Assembly: GCA_025558095.1 (NCBI GenBank)
Contig: JAIVFI010000017.1
Coordinates: 186,001 to 250,000 of the forward strand
Source: Hyaloraphidium curvatum
Taxonomy: Eukaryota; Monoblepharomycota; Hyaloraphidiomycetes; Hyaloraphidiales; Hyaloraphidiaceae
DNA length: 64,000 nucleotides
Direction: 5' to 3'
This document shows, one piece after another, positions 21,782 through 33,223 of the stretch. The notes beneath the pieces were generated by a model, which worked only from the letters and a program-made list of their open reading frames with translations, had not been told where the DNA came from and did no database searches. Each line of letters starts with the position of its first letter. Positions within the stretch are counted from its first letter, which is position 1. The position numbers and the translations under genes are program-made.

Positions 21782-22344
21782 TGGTTGATGCAGATACAAG
21801 ATCAAGGCTGTGGTGGAAGATACCGCCGGACCGGACGACTAGTTTATGTTGGGACTTCTCGCACGCGGCCTGGGGTTGTTGCGGGAAGTAGGGCGCTCAT
21901 GTCCGGGACTTATATCTCTGTAGTGGGGCGGTGTGGTGCGCAACATTCGCGGGAAAACCGAATCGGTTTTGGCGATGGACTTTTGGCGACATGGAAACGT
22001 CGCGGCTCCGCCCATCCTCCGTGCAATTACGCGACGAATCTGACGATGCCGGAGCGCGTTCAGTCGGTTCGGCATTCCCATTACCCGATCTTCAAATGCC
22101 ATGCCGATGCTTCGACTCGCATTGTTTTGACCTGCTTTTGTCCGGTCCGCGCATGGCCTGCTCTACAGGTCCTTTGCCCGCTCTCGATCCACGCATCATG
22201 GAGCATTCTCCACTCTTCTTGATTTCATGTCCTCCGACCTAGCATCCCGCAGGGTTTTGACCTGGAGCGAACTGCCGTACGTTGCGCCTACTGAATCGGC
22301 GCATCTCAGAGCCGCGACGCGAGACCGGCTCACTCCGCGACGCG
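21782..22344. other. divergent promoter region
   Basis: About 560 bases between the membrane protein (minus) and Argonaute 2 (plus). Its composition is less GC-rich than the flanking genes. No conserved gene or repeat was recognised; it presumably carries both promoters. Confidence 0.45.
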
Positions 22345-25300
22345 ATGGACAACCAGCAGAACCGCGGAGGAGCCCGCGGACGCCGCGGCAGCCCGTGGCG
22401 CGGAGCCCAGAACGCGCCCGCCAACCGCGGACGCGGCCGCGGTGGAGGCAACGGGGCGCCCGGGGGTCCGCCACCGCCCGCGCAGCCCCCGTCCCCCATC
22501 AACACGGCCCCGCCGAGCACCATCGAGCAGGTCACCTCCGGCATCGCATCCATCACGACATCCGATGCGCCGCCCCAGGGCCCGCCGACGCCCCCCACCC
22601 CGCCCAGCGCCGGCGCCTCGCCCATGACGCTCGCGGCCGGCAGCCCCCGCGAGACGCCGTTCGCCGCCCCCGCGCCGCACGAGGCGGTGCTGCAGATCAT
22701 CCCGAGGCCGGACGCGGGGGGGAAGCAGGGCGTGCGCGTGCGGGGGAGGTGGGCGCCCCCCGGGGAACGGTGACCTGGCGGTCGCTGACGTGGTCCAGGG
22801 CAAACTTCCTCCCGATGACGCTGCAGAACGTCTCGGACTTCCACCAGTAGTGGGTCCCGCTGATCTGCCAACTCGCACTCGCATGCTAACCCGCGACGCC
22901 CGCAGCGACGTCGTGATCAAGTCCGCGCCCGTGCTGGCCGGGAAGCCCGCGGGCAAGCCGTCGGCAAACAGGAACCTGAACCGCGCCGTGTTTGCCGCCT
23001 GGCAGGTCGCGGAGCAGAACGCGAAGGGCGTGCTGGTCGGGAACAAGGGGGTCAAGCTCTGGTGCACATACGACGGCATGCGAGTGGGTTGCACGTCAGC
23101 AGCTCGGAACATTGCCACTGAGGTCTGACACTCCACCCACAGATAATGTTCGCATCCGCCGACATCGGACCGGGCCAGGAGTACCGCGTCGTGGGCGTCA
23201 AGGAGCCCGACTCGGAGGAGCGCCGGGACTTCTTCTTCACCATCCAAAAGACCGGCGTCGTCCCCGTTGCCCCGCTCCTCAGCTACCACGCCAACCCCAA
23301 GAACGTCCTCCCCCCTAGCCAGGACCTGCTCACGGCGCTGGACCACCTCCTGCGGCAGCACGCGAGCATGTCGGACCTCGCTTCTGTGGGGAGGTCGTTC
23401 TTCGACCCGAGGACGAGGCAGAACGTGGAGAGGTCGGCGATGCTGATGCTCAAGGGGGTGTACACGAGCGCGAGGTGGACGCAGAACGGCGCAGCGGTGA
23501 ACGTCGACGTGGCCAACGGCGTGTTCTACCCGGACGGTGCGTAGCCTGCATCACCTCGCGAGGGAACCCACATCTCACACGTCATCCGTCGCAGGACCAA
23601 TGCTCGACGCGATCGTCAACCACCTGCAGCTCCGCTCCATGCCGCAGGTGCTCGCCGACTACCAGCGCAACGGCTTCCTGCTCAAGTTCCGCAACGTGCT
23701 CTTCAAGGTCACCCACCGCGGGCAGAAGGGCGGGCGGTACCGGCTCCGCACGCTGTCCAAGGGCGACTCGGACACGACGACGTTCGAGGGGCCGGACGGC
23801 AAGAAGGTGTCGATCCGCAAGTACTTCGAGGCCAACTACGTGCGTCCCTCGTGCGCCGCCTTGCACATGTTGCTCATCGTCGTTGCCTTCCAGAACTACA
23901 CGATCAAGTTCCCCAAGCTCCCGCTCGCCGAAGTGCACACCGCCGGCCCCTCCGGCTCCCGCGTGACCTACTTCCACCTCGAGTGCTGCGTCATCAGCCC
24001 GAACCAGCGCTTCCTCGGCCGCCTGAGCGAGGACGACACCTCGTCCCTGGTCAAGTTCGCCACCTCGCCCCCCAGCGTGCGCGAGCGCGACGTCAACGGG
24101 ATCCGTGCGACCATGGGGCTGGACGAGCGGAACCAGTACCTGAAGGCGTACGGCGTCGGCGTGCAGCCCAAGCTGGTCGAGATCGAGGCGAGGAGGATAC
24201 CGGGGCCCAAGCTCAAGTACGCGGACCTGCAGAACCCGCAGAAGCAGGTGCTCGTGGACCCGGGCACGCAGGGGTGCGTCGTCCTGCTGCTGGAGTTGCT
24301 TTTCCATGCGCTGACCGACCGTGCCAATCAGCTTCTGGCCCATCCCTCGGGGCGGCGGCTTCATCGGCCCCGGCGAGATCAGGAGCTTCGCCATCATGTG
24401 CTTCGCCGACCCTCGCGCAACCTCGCTCTCGGGCAGCCCGAAGGACCGCGACACCAACGTCAGGGCGTTTGCGCGCATGTTCGTCAAGGTCTGCCGCGAG
24501 TCGGGCATGCGGGTCGCGCCGGCGGTGCTGAACGGGGATCCGCAAATCGTCTACATGAACCGCGGGGTGAGCGGGAGGCCTCCTTCTTCGCATAGCCTCG
24601 CTGATCGGACTGCGGCCCAGGACAACATCGCCACGACCCTCACCAACATCAAGTCCCGCATGCCGCCCGGCGCCGTCGGCAACCTGATTCTCGTCGTCAT
24701 GCCCGCCGACGCCGGCAACGTGCCCGAGTACCAGGAGGTCAAGAGGGTTTCGGAGACGGTGCTGGGCGTGACGACGCAGTGCATGAAGCCCAAGTGGGTG
24801 CGAAACATGGACCAGCGGTCGCCCAAGCCCACCGGACGGGCGCTCTATTCGAACCTGGTGCTCAAGGTCAACGTCAAGCTCGGTCCGTTGTTCCATCCTC
24901 GGGGCTGTTTTCGCTGCTCATTTCCGATCCTCGACAGGCGGCCTCAACACCCACACGGCGACCGGGCTGCCCATCGTCGACGAGCAGCCGACCATGCTCG
25001 TTGGTATCGACGTTACTCACCCGCCCCCGGGCTCGAACGCAGTCTCGATCGCCGCCGTCGTCGGTAGGCATCGGCATCGTCGTTCGCACTGATTTTCTCC
25101 CTGACGATCGACATCCCGTCCCAGCCTCGATGAACCGCGAGTGCTCTCTGTACCGGAGCTCGATCGTCCTCCAGGAAGCGCGGCAGGAAGTGCTCGGCGC
25201 CCTCGACGAGGTCATGATCGACCAGCTCCGCCTATTCGCCCTGCGCAACGGCAGGCTGCCCACGCGCATCATCGTTTACCGTGACGGCGTGTCGGAGGGG

Positions 25301-26070
25301 CAGTTCCAGACCGTGCTGGACGAGGAGGCGGCCCGGATCAAGAGCGCCGTCGCGCAGCTAAACGAGAGGCGCAAGAGGGAAGGGCAGGCCGAGTACGCTC
25401 CCAAGCTCACGTTCATCGTCGTGCAGAAGGTGGGCAAGCTGCCTGCATTTGGGCCGGCTCGTGATTGACTCGGGTTTGCGCAGCGTCACCACACGCGATT
25501 CTTCTTCGAACGGGACAACACCGACAACAAGGGCAATGCACTGCCAGGGACTGTCGTGGACACCGGAATCGTCTCACCCGAAAGCTTCGAGTTCTACATC
25601 GTCTCCCACCCTGGACTGCAAGGAACGAGCAGGTGAGCAAGCGGCGCCGACGTCCTTGAAGCACCGTGCTCATCTTTGCTTCCGGTCAGGCCCACGAAGT
25701 ACCAGGTCCTGTACGACGAGAGCAACCTCGGCTCGGACGCCCTCCAGACGCTGACACATCATTTGTGTTTCTTGTTCGCTCGTTCGCAACGCGCTGGTGA
25801 GTTTCGACCCGGCTCAATTCTCCAGGCGCGCTCACTGAGCACGTCTTCTTTCCCCTCCCTCCTTACGGCCTTCTGCAACATCGCTATGCAGTCTCGATCC
25901 CGCCTCCGGCCTACTACGCTCATCTTGTCGCCGATCGGGCCCGCTGCCACGTGCGGGGCGAAGGCCTGAGCGACACTCTGAGCGCCGCGAGCGGGCAGAC
26001 GGGCAGGTCCGACGTCTCGCTCGACGTCGTCAAGGAGGAGCTGCGCACGGCCGGGATGTGGTTTGTCTGA
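22345..26070 (+). CDS. Argonaute protein 2 (DEDH catalytic set)
   Basis: Thirteen exons: 22345-22748, 22799-22849, 22906-23083, 23143-23536, 23595-23839, 23894-24273, 24332-24566, 24621-24882, 24938-25063, 25125-25429, 25484-25632, 25690-25796, 25892-26070 (1004 residues). A short RGG and Pro-rich N-terminus leads into the N domain (ANFLPMT, QYDVVI), PAZ ('[15 protein letters not shown]'), MID and PIWI. The slicer tetrad is complete: D741 (GIDVTHP), E780 (RQEV), D812 ([10 protein letters not shown]) and H956 (YYAHLV). A guide-directed RNA-cleaving Argonaute is therefore expected. Eleven introns share position and phase with Argonaute 1, showing common descent. Confidence 0.95.
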
Positions 26071-26266
26071 AGCGCTGCTACTTGGCAAGATTGGACTGCT
26101 GGCAAGGTTTCGAGCACGGACGAGGCTGCTTCTTTGATCTTCTTCATCACTTTCGATTCATCTTCCATTGGAATACCCAATGTAAACAAAAATGCATGCC
26201 AGAACTACAGACAACGCGATCCAGCGCGAACATCGTCCGTCACAGAGTGGGAATCAGTGGGATCAA

Positions 26267-26988
26267 TCACTCGGTCTTCTTGGGCGGCTCAGGGGCGGTG
26301 GTGACGGCCGGCGCCTTGGCGGGCGCCAGCTGAGGAATGATGTAGCCGGCCACGACCTTGTCGTAGACGAGTTTGGCACCCTGTTGGGCGAGATCAGCTC
26401 CGAACGTGTTCCAAGGCAACAGATAACGTTACCTGGGTCTGGGGAAGGTAGAGGTAGGCAAGGAAGGCCGTCTTCACGAGCGGGTAGAGCGGAATCCAGT
26501 AGTACTGCGGGTTTCCGGTCAGATTTCGGCAGGGGAGCGTAGTGATCCTAAAGAGGCCCACCAGGAAGCTGCCGAGGCATTCGAGGACTGGGCGGTCATG
26601 TCAGCGACGTTATCCGGCAAACAAACGGCGGGATCCCCACCTGCAAAGGTACCGAACACGAGCCAGTACGATAGCCAGGTCTGGCTGCCCTCCTTGGTAG
26701 CGTCTCCCGCGAGATGGTTCAGGGTCGCGTAGGCGGGGTAGGCCACGCCTGGAACGGCGGACGCGGGTCAGAAACCCGCCGAAAACCCTCATCTCAAAGG
26801 CAATTCCAACCGGAAATGGTGGCGAGCTTCCCGGCGCCGAGGTCGAAGAAGAAAACGGCCGCCAGCAGTGCGACGGCCGCGCCGGCTAGCGCGGTCTTGG
26901 GGACCTTTGTGCGCTTCTCGAACTCCACGAGCGCCGGGAAGCGCGACATGAGAGTGTCGAGGCGGGCGAGCTGGGCTTGGACGTCCAT
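26267..26988 (-). CDS. YOP1: YOP1/REEP5 membrane-shaping protein
   Basis: Five exons: 26811-26988, 26641-26748, 26562-26587, 26433-26504, 26267-26380 (165 residues). It belongs to the TB2/DP1/HVA22 family, whose hairpin membrane segments stabilise tubular ER with reticulons. Spliced, it reads 'FEKRTKVPKTALAGAA', then 'GVAYPAYATLNHL', 'QTWLSYWLVFGTFAVLE', 'YYWIPLYPLVKTAFLAYLYL' and 'QGAKLVYDKVV', the family's ordered motifs. The tail is short and polar, ending PPKKTE. Exon 3 is only 26 nt, but omitting it breaks the third hydrophobic segment. It converges with Argonaute 2 (196 nt). Confidence 0.9.
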
Positions 26989-27144
26989 TGTCGTTGGAGA
27001 TTGGGTGCGTTTGGAGGTTGAAGGCGGAGCGGGGGCGGAGATCGGCGCGGTTGCGCGGCTTTGAACCGTCACATGTCAATTGCAGCGCGTTCGAGAAGTT
27101 GCGAGCAAGCTCAAATTCGACTCTGGCAACAAGCAGGACATGAA

Positions 27145-28026
27145 CTATGAGCACATCTTTACCGACCACTCCACCAGCTGCTTCCCATACTCCTGGTCCA
27201 GCGAGATCGGGTTAGGCTCAACGGGCTTCCGGTCAGCCCAGTATTTCCCGCTCTCGAAGCCGTCCGCTACCTCACACAGGTAGATCGCGGTGTCTGCGCC
27301 CTGCGCCGGCGTCTTGAGGAACCCACTAGCGTAGCCGAGCCACGCAAACGGGGCCATGACCCACTGATACCACGCCCCGTGATCGCGGTAAAAGAGGTTC
27401 GTGTTAACCACACCGGGGTGGATCACCGCGACGCGGACTCCCGAGTTTTCGGACAAGCGGGCGAGCGTCAGCGTGGTGGCCTGCTGTGCCAGCTTGCTCT
27501 CCCTGTACGACGTCATCGCGTTGTAATCCGCCTCCCCGACCCGGGCCACGGCCTCGAGATCGGCGATGGCGTGCACCGTGCCCTTCTCGGCAGAGGCCGA
27601 ACACACGTGGATCAGGCGCGGATCATCGGATTCGCGAAGGAGCGGGAGCAGTTCGAGGGAGAGGAGGAAGTGGCCCAAGAATTTGGTCTGAAACTGGCTT
27701 TCGAATCCGTCCTTCGTCAGCCTGTACGGCGTGTTCATGATGCCGGCGTTGCAGACCAGCGTGTCGAGGCGGCCGACGTCGGCCTTGAAGCGTTGAGCGA
27801 AGGTCCGACATGAAGCCAAGTTCGAGAGATCAAGGTCCATGAATGTCGCCGTCCCGCCCGAATCCTTGACTTCGGGCAGCTCATTCACGCCGTCGACGAT
27901 GCTGCGGCTCTCGGGCTTGTCCCGGCAGGCCGCAACGACGTGGTGGCCCTTCGCGGCCAGGGCCTTCAGGGTCTCCAGGCCCATTCCGCTATTCGCGCCC
28001 GTAATGACGATGGTTCGGGGAGCCAT
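27145..28026 (-). CDS. short-chain dehydrogenase/reductase (retinol dehydrogenase-like)
   Basis: Intronless, 293 residues. The classical SDR motifs are all present: TGANSGMG for cofactor binding, 'NAG' with the following IM, catalytic Ser in VCSASAEK, and Y-x-x-x-K as YRESK. 'ACRD' after the second strand, with Arg, suggests NADP(H) preference. Its length and its 'HPGVVNT' after the active site are typical of retinol dehydrogenase or WWOX-type SDRs that reduce aldehydes or ketones of lipids. The substrate is unknown. It is divergent from the TMEM53-like gene over 144 nt, so the two may be co-expressed. Confidence 0.88.
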   Translation of the reverse strand: MAPRTIVITGANSGMGLETLKALAAKGHHVVAACRDKPESRSIVDGVNELPEVKDSGGTATFMDLDLSNLASCRTFAQRFKADVGRLDTLVCNAGIMNTPYRLTKDGFESQFQTKFLGHFLLSLELLPLLRESDDPRLIHVCSASAEKGTVHAIADLEAVARVGEADYNAMTSYRESKLAQQATTLTLARLSENSGVRVAVIHPGVVNTNLFYRDHGAWYQWVMAPFAWLGYASGFLKTPAQGADTAIYLCEVADGFESGKYWADRKPVEPNPISLDQEYGKQLVEWSVKMCS

Positions 28027-28170
28027 GTCAAGATAACGCGTATTGGGCGCTGAGGCGAGGCCCTGGCTGCTCCTGGCCGCGATGTAGGGTTGGGTCAATT
28101 AGGTGCGTCCGATCGCGCACGGCACGATCGACGCGGCCGAATCTCGGCCCGCTCTCCGACACCCACAGCG

Positions 28171-29088
28171 ATGGCAGGCGTCGAATCGGAGCTCGCTCCC
28201 GGCGTCACCGCTCTTCTGAGGACCGGCGATGGCGCCGGCACCGGCCCCGTGTGCCTCATCCTAGGATGGACCGGAGGATCCATGAAGCTGATCCTGAAGG
28301 CCTACGGCGCGCGCTACGTCTCCGCCGGCTTCGACGTCGTCGTCGTCGGAGCTCCTCTCCCTCCGCTGTCGCCGCAGCAGGCCGAAGAGAGGTTCACCTC
28401 GGTCGTCTCGGGGCCGGTGTGGGCGCGGCTCTTCCGGGGACGCCCGTGCGTCGTCCACAGCTTCAGCAACGGCGGGCTGATCAACTTCACGCACCTCCTG
28501 AGGCTGACAAAAGGCTCGCCCGCGCCGCTGGCAGAGGCACTGACCGTGCTCGTCGTCGATTCGGCGCCCTCGGTGAACACATTTTACAACAACGCCGAAT
28601 TCATTCTCGGGACGACACTTCCCCGCGGCGGGACCAACCCGGCGGACCGCACCTGGGGCAAACTGGCCTCGGCTTGGACCTGGTCGCTCACGCGGACCGT
28701 GTACAACGAGATCGCCGTCGGCGGGTACCATCTCGCTTCCGCAGCCGGGTTGGCGTCGGAGACGGACGCCCCGTTCTGGGTCCCGCTGCGGGCGCTCTTC
28801 TCCAGCCCCGATTTCCCCAACCTGCGCTCGGTCAAGTTCCTCTACTCCAACCAGGACCGGATCTCGAGCGCCGCCGGCGTGCGCCAGGCCCAGGACCAGA
28901 TCGCGGCGGCGCTTAAGGGCAAAGGCCAGGACACGCGGGTTTCGGGACGCCTGTTTGAATCTTCGGAGCACGTGGCGCACGCCCAGGTGTACCCCAAAGA
29001 GTACTGGAACGAGGTCGCGGGGGCCCTCGCGGAGGCCGGACTACCCGAGGCGCCTCTGGTGGAAAATGCGCCGGCGGCACGTCTGTAG
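28171..29088 (+). CDS. TMEM53-like alpha/beta hydrolase (DUF829)
   Basis: Intronless, 305 residues. The family core is clear: 'LILGWTGGSMKLILKAYGARY' region with GWTGG, 'HSFSNGG' as the nucleophile elbow and 'VVDSAPS'. A C-terminal 'FLYSNQDR' supplies the acid region, and 'SSEHVAHAQVYPKEYW' contains the His expected at the active site. DUF829/TMEM53 proteins are membrane-associated, with poorly known substrates; animal TMEM53 acts at the nuclear envelope. No transmembrane helix is obvious here. The ATG at 28171 was chosen by context and family start (short N-terminal extension before the LILGWTGG strand). Confidence 0.82.
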   Translation: MAGVESELAPGVTALLRTGDGAGTGPVCLILGWTGGSMKLILKAYGARYVSAGFDVVVVGAPLPPLSPQQAEERFTSVVSGPVWARLFRGRPCVVHSFSNGGLINFTHLLRLTKGSPAPLAEALTVLVVDSAPSVNTFYNNAEFILGTTLPRGGTNPADRTWGKLASAWTWSLTRTVYNEIAVGGYHLASAAGLASETDAPFWVPLRALFSSPDFPNLRSVKFLYSNQDRISSAAGVRQAQDQIAAALKGKGQDTRVSGRLFESSEHVAHAQVYPKEYWNEVAGALAEAGLPEAPLVENAPAARL

Positions 29089-29177
29089 AACGCCCAATGA
29101 CGAGCCGCACCGCGTTTGATGCCATCAATTGCTTTATTTTTCAACCAACGCCCCAACCATCTTGCTCCCTGCGACGT

Positions 29178-30886
29178 TCACAGCCTCGCCATCGTCCTCT
29201 CGATCACCTTGCCCGCCAGCCCGTAGACGCTGCCAAACTCCCTGTCCCAGCCGTCCTTGCCTGCCCCGGCGATCTTGGCGCACAGCGCGTCCTCGTCGTC
29301 AGCGGAGGGGGGGCGGGGGAGGGTTTTCGAGGCGTTCTGGAACGTGCGGTAGCGGTCCCGAGCGAGTTTCTGCGACGGAGCGGATCAGCACGGGCCACGG
29401 GATCGCCGGAAGCATCGGACGACGGACCTGCATGAGGATCCTGCTGTCCCCCTCGGCAAACTGCATGGCAAGCGGACGGACTGTCAGCCCCAAGCCCGCC
29501 TCGCAGGACCCGCAACGCCCCACCTTGCAGCACTGCAGGAAATCCGCGTGCTCGAACCCCGTTCCCGCCATGAGCGCGTAGCTCCCCACCTCCTGCTTGA
29601 GCCGCCAGCACAGGTCGATGGCGGCCTCGACAGCCGCGACCTTGCCCACGGCGATCGCTTCCACGACGTCGGGCGGGGGCACCGTGTTCTGCCGCAGGTT
29701 GACCGAGAGCTTGGCCTCCACCCGGGCGAGGTAGTTGTCCAGCCGCGCGAGCGTGGCGTCGGCCTCGGCGTACAGCGCTCGGAGCTGCGGGAGCGAGGAC
29801 AGGGGCACCTTGCCCGTGGGGCTCCAGCACATCTTGGCGTCCGAGTATCCCCGCGTCATCTCGAACAGCCTGCGGGCAAAGGCCAGCGCGGCCTGCGCGA
29901 CGGCGACGCGGCCGGAAAGGAGGCGCTGCCCGATGATCTCGATCCGCATCCGCTCCTTGCCCTTCTGGACGTACTTGTCTCCGTCGACGTCGGCGTAGCG
30001 GTTGAGCAGCGCGGATTTGGGCAGCTCGGCGCCGTCGAACCGGATCCAGGCTTCCGGGGGAGGGGGACGTCAGCATCCATCGCCAGCTCCGCCTGCAACA
30101 GGCAACGCACCGTTGTCGAGGTCGTTCCCCGTCGTCTTCCTCCCCATGTCGCCCAGGGTCACCCCGGGGACGAGCTTCCCGTTCTCGCGGAAGGTCATGA
30201 GGAACCCGTGCGGGCCGTAGCTCTTGCCCGCGATGCGCAGGTCGGCGACCACGGCGGCCTTTTCGGCCACGACGCCCTGGCTGATCCTGCGACGGCGGTG
30301 AGCTGCAATTGCGGGGGAGCCAAGCGGCGGACGAACCAGTTCTTCTGCGCCCCCTCGTCGGCCGACTCGAGCACAAACACCCCGCGCCCGGGAACCCAGG
30401 TCGCCGTCGTGTTCACGACCAGCCCCGAGTTGACCCCCGCGAACTTTTCCGTCAGCGCAAAGCAGCCCAGCTCCCCCTTCTCCTCCATCTCCCTCAGCAC
30501 GGCGACGTGCGCCTCGGTGCCGAGGCCGAACACGGTGCCCGCAAAGAGGTTGTAGTGCACCGTCAGGCGGATCCACGAGCCGGGGCCGCGGGTGCGGGGG
30601 TCGACGAAGAGGCGGTGCGCGGCGAAGAACTTGGCCGGGTCGGTCTGGACGTCTGCCAACGGGGGGTTCACGTACCCGGAACGGAGCGCGGGAACAGGGG
30701 GTCAGGCTCCGCGTTCCGGGCGATCGAAACGGGGAACGAACCCGAGAAGGAGAGCAGCCCCGAGCGCACGAGTGCGCGCATGCGCTCCGCCGAGGCCTCG
30801 ATGGGCACGTCGGAGCGGATGTCCGCGACGTGCTCCTTCCAGGCGGCGGCCCACGCGGGGTCGACGGGGGACGGGACGAGCGCCAT
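29178..30886 (-). CDS. acyl-CoA oxidase-like protein with peroxisomal C-terminus
   Basis: Five exons: 30742-30886, 30337-30652, 30111-30286, 29428-30050, 29178-29369 (483 residues). Acyl-CoA oxidase/dehydrogenase motifs run in order: 'DPAKFFAAHRLF', 'HYNLFAGTVFGLGTEAH', 'GCFALTEKFAGVNSG' (FAD and catalytic region), 'KNWISQGVVAEKAAVVA' formed by splicing, and 'RIEIIGQRLLSGRVAVAQAA'. It ends in ARL, a PTS1 peroxisome signal, so beta-oxidation in peroxisomes is likely. It is short for ACOX (about 660), lacking much of the C-terminal domain, so its partner or substrate may differ. The first intron (30653-30741, 89 nt) is the least certain junction. Confidence 0.82.
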
Positions 30887-31380
30887 TTTTGCGTGCGCGG
30901 GCGTCTGGAGGGCGGGAGGAGGGCGGGAGGGCGCGTCCGAAGTGGGCGGCGTGGTGGAGAGCGCGTGGAGGCCTGAAAATGGAAGCGCAGTGGGTGACAT
31001 GTGACGTCGCCTTTGGACCCTTGGGCCCAACTTGGCCAGCGTATGCGCGCTGGAGCGGGCCTGGAGGTATCAGATCGGCATGGGACGACGACGGACGAGT
31101 TGCATGCGGCGGAAACGGGCCGGATGGTCCGCAGGATGCGGGGCCGTGGACGGTTTTCCCATTCCAGAGGCACCTCAAGCGCACACCTGGCCCCTCGGAC
31201 GCCAGTAGGGGCCGCACTTCGCACATTAAAGCAAATGTATCTCACGGATGCCGGGATGCGTTGCAAATGCCGCGATATGTGATCAGGCTGGCTGCTGTTG
31301 CCCAAGGCGAGTGGGCACTTGGCGAGTTGTCGGAAACGTCGGAACCGCAACTCCGCTCCCCACCTTCGGACGCGTCTCCC
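30887..31380. other. divergent promoter region, no gene seen
   Basis: About 490 bases between the acyl-CoA oxidase-like gene (minus) and the Rieske gene (plus). No motif was identified beyond low-complexity GC. Confidence 0.45.
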
Positions 31381-32032
31381 ATGTTCAAGCTCTTCGGCGG
31401 CTCCCCCTCCCGCTCCCCCAGCCGGGGCTCCCCGTCCCCCGCGCCGTCGCCCTCGCTCCCCGTCGCCCCCGCTACCAGCGCGTCGATGGACGGCCCCGAG
31501 TACAAATGGGTCGCCGCGGTCCCGCTGGACCGCTTCGCGTCGCACGGGTACCGCAGCATCGCCACGGTGCAGAGCGACAACGAGCCGCGCGAGTACGGCG
31601 TGTGGATCGTGTGGCCGCGCGGGGGGGAGGGCGCGGTGTTCGCGGTGCAGCAGAGCTGCCCGCACGCGGGGATTCCGATGGACTACGGGGACGTGGAGGA
31701 GGTCGCGGGGGACTGGCGTGGGTGGTCTGCCGTTGCCGCCGGTCCCGACGGGGGCGCTGACGCGTCCGTCGCGCGTCCCGTCGCGGTCGGCAGAGGTCCG
31801 GTGCTCGGGCCACAACTACGACTTCAGCCTGCAGACCGGGCGCTGCAAAAAGCACCCCCAGTACTGCGCGCGGACGTGGAAGGTGCGGATCACCACCGCC
31901 GAGGAGGAGCGGGAGATGGCCGGGGGCGAGGGGGCGGACGGGGAGGCGCCGCCGGGGGAGTACAAGCCGATGGTGCGGCTGTGGATCCACGGGAGCGCGC
32001 GGGTGCTCAAGGTCGTGAGGGCGGGGTGGTAG
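31381..32032 (+). CDS. Rieske [2Fe-2S] domain protein
   Basis: Exons 31381-31717 and 31794-32032 (191 residues; intron 76 nt). The two cluster-binding boxes are C-P-H (CPHAGIP) and C-x2-H (CSGHNYDF), as in Rieske ferredoxins. The second box exists only after splicing (DWQ joined to VRCSGH). There is no oxygenase catalytic domain, so this is a ferredoxin-like or regulatory electron carrier. The N-terminal 35 residues are Ser/Pro-rich. Fungal single-domain proteins with CPHAG and CxxH boxes are known, with unclear partners. Confidence 0.85.
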
Positions 32033-33223
32033 GCCGTCCGGCGCTACCCGGACGCCGTCTGGGCCGGAAGGCCGTTGGTTGCAGGAAGCGGCAGGCACCT
32101 ACAACCCGTGATACTCGATACCCCGGAAGTGCGACCGATGTACCGGCACAACAGCCAGCTGGTGGAACCGCTCCCGTGCCAAGGCCCATCCGCCCTCCCT
32201 TTCTCGCGGATCATATCTGCCCGGCCCCGGGCCTCGCTGGCTGAGTAACCGAGTGCCGCCTATCCTGCGGGCAGCACGGAAGCCAATCCTTCCTCCCGTC
32301 TTCCGGGCTCGCCCGCCGGGACGGGCGGTGCCGTGCGGGAGCGGGAGCGGAATCCGGCCGCCCCCGTTGCGATCCCCGAATTGCGGCCCGGGCCGAATGA
32401 GCAACCGAGCTCCGGCCCGGCCGTCCCCTGGGCTCCCAAGCGGACCTGTCTGAGTAGGGGGGCGTGGGTGTTCCGTTCGGCCCGCTTCGTCTCGTTCCAT
32501 CCGCCCGGTCGGCGCCGTTCGATGGGAGGAGCGGAGGTCCGCCACCGCCTCCACCCGGAAGTTCGGCATGAGTTGAGGCGGGATCCTCACTTTCGATCGG
32601 GTGCGGCCGGCTGCGGCCAGTTGGCGTGGCGCGGGGACTTCCGGTCCGTTCCGAACCCCCGGTTTCGCGGCGACCGGGGCGGCCCTGGGTCCGGGGGCTA
32701 CTGGAGGTGGCAGGGAATGTGGAATGCAAGGAGCGTGTGGAGAACGGGCCCGGGAAACGAGGAGGGGAGGGGTGCGGGGGGGCAAGTTGGCCGGACCGGG
32801 CGGCTCTCCAGCCACGTTGGCGGCGGCATCGGCCCTCGGTCTCAAAGTGACCTGACCTCATGGCCGCCGAAGCCAAACGCAACGGGGAGTAGATAGTGGC
32901 CTGCCCGAGTCTTCTCGCTGCTTGCTGGAGCGTAACAGCTCGAGGAAGGTCGAGAAGGCTGAACAATAACGGCTGCGGGTTGCAAAGTCGGAGGTTCCGG
33001 CTCAAATTCGACCCGGTCACATGCTCAAGGCCGTCTTCACAAGCTCGCCTCGTTTCCAACTCCCAGGCAGTTCCCCGGCCGCCACTCCCTGCCGGCGACT
33101 CCGCCCGCACTCTGAACGCTAAAAGGGCCTCTCGCAAAGCCCGCTTGTTTCCCGCGGCCCTTGAAGCGGGAATCGGTTCGGGTTCGCCACCGTCACCTCC
33201 CTGCCCCTCCGCCGCCTCCCGCG
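32033..33223. other. gene-poor region, no gene supported
   Basis: About 1.2 kb of very GC-rich sequence. Several overlapping open frames exist on both strands, but none has family motifs, plausible splicing or realistic composition. Many G/C-rich runs (GGCCC, CCGG) occur. No RNA gene, transposon end or array was recognised. Confidence 0.4.

Noticed and set aside
32033-33223. Possible small genes in the gene-poor stretch
   Set aside because: Open frames on both strands overlap, have no family motif or plausible splicing, and differ little from chance in GC-rich DNA.
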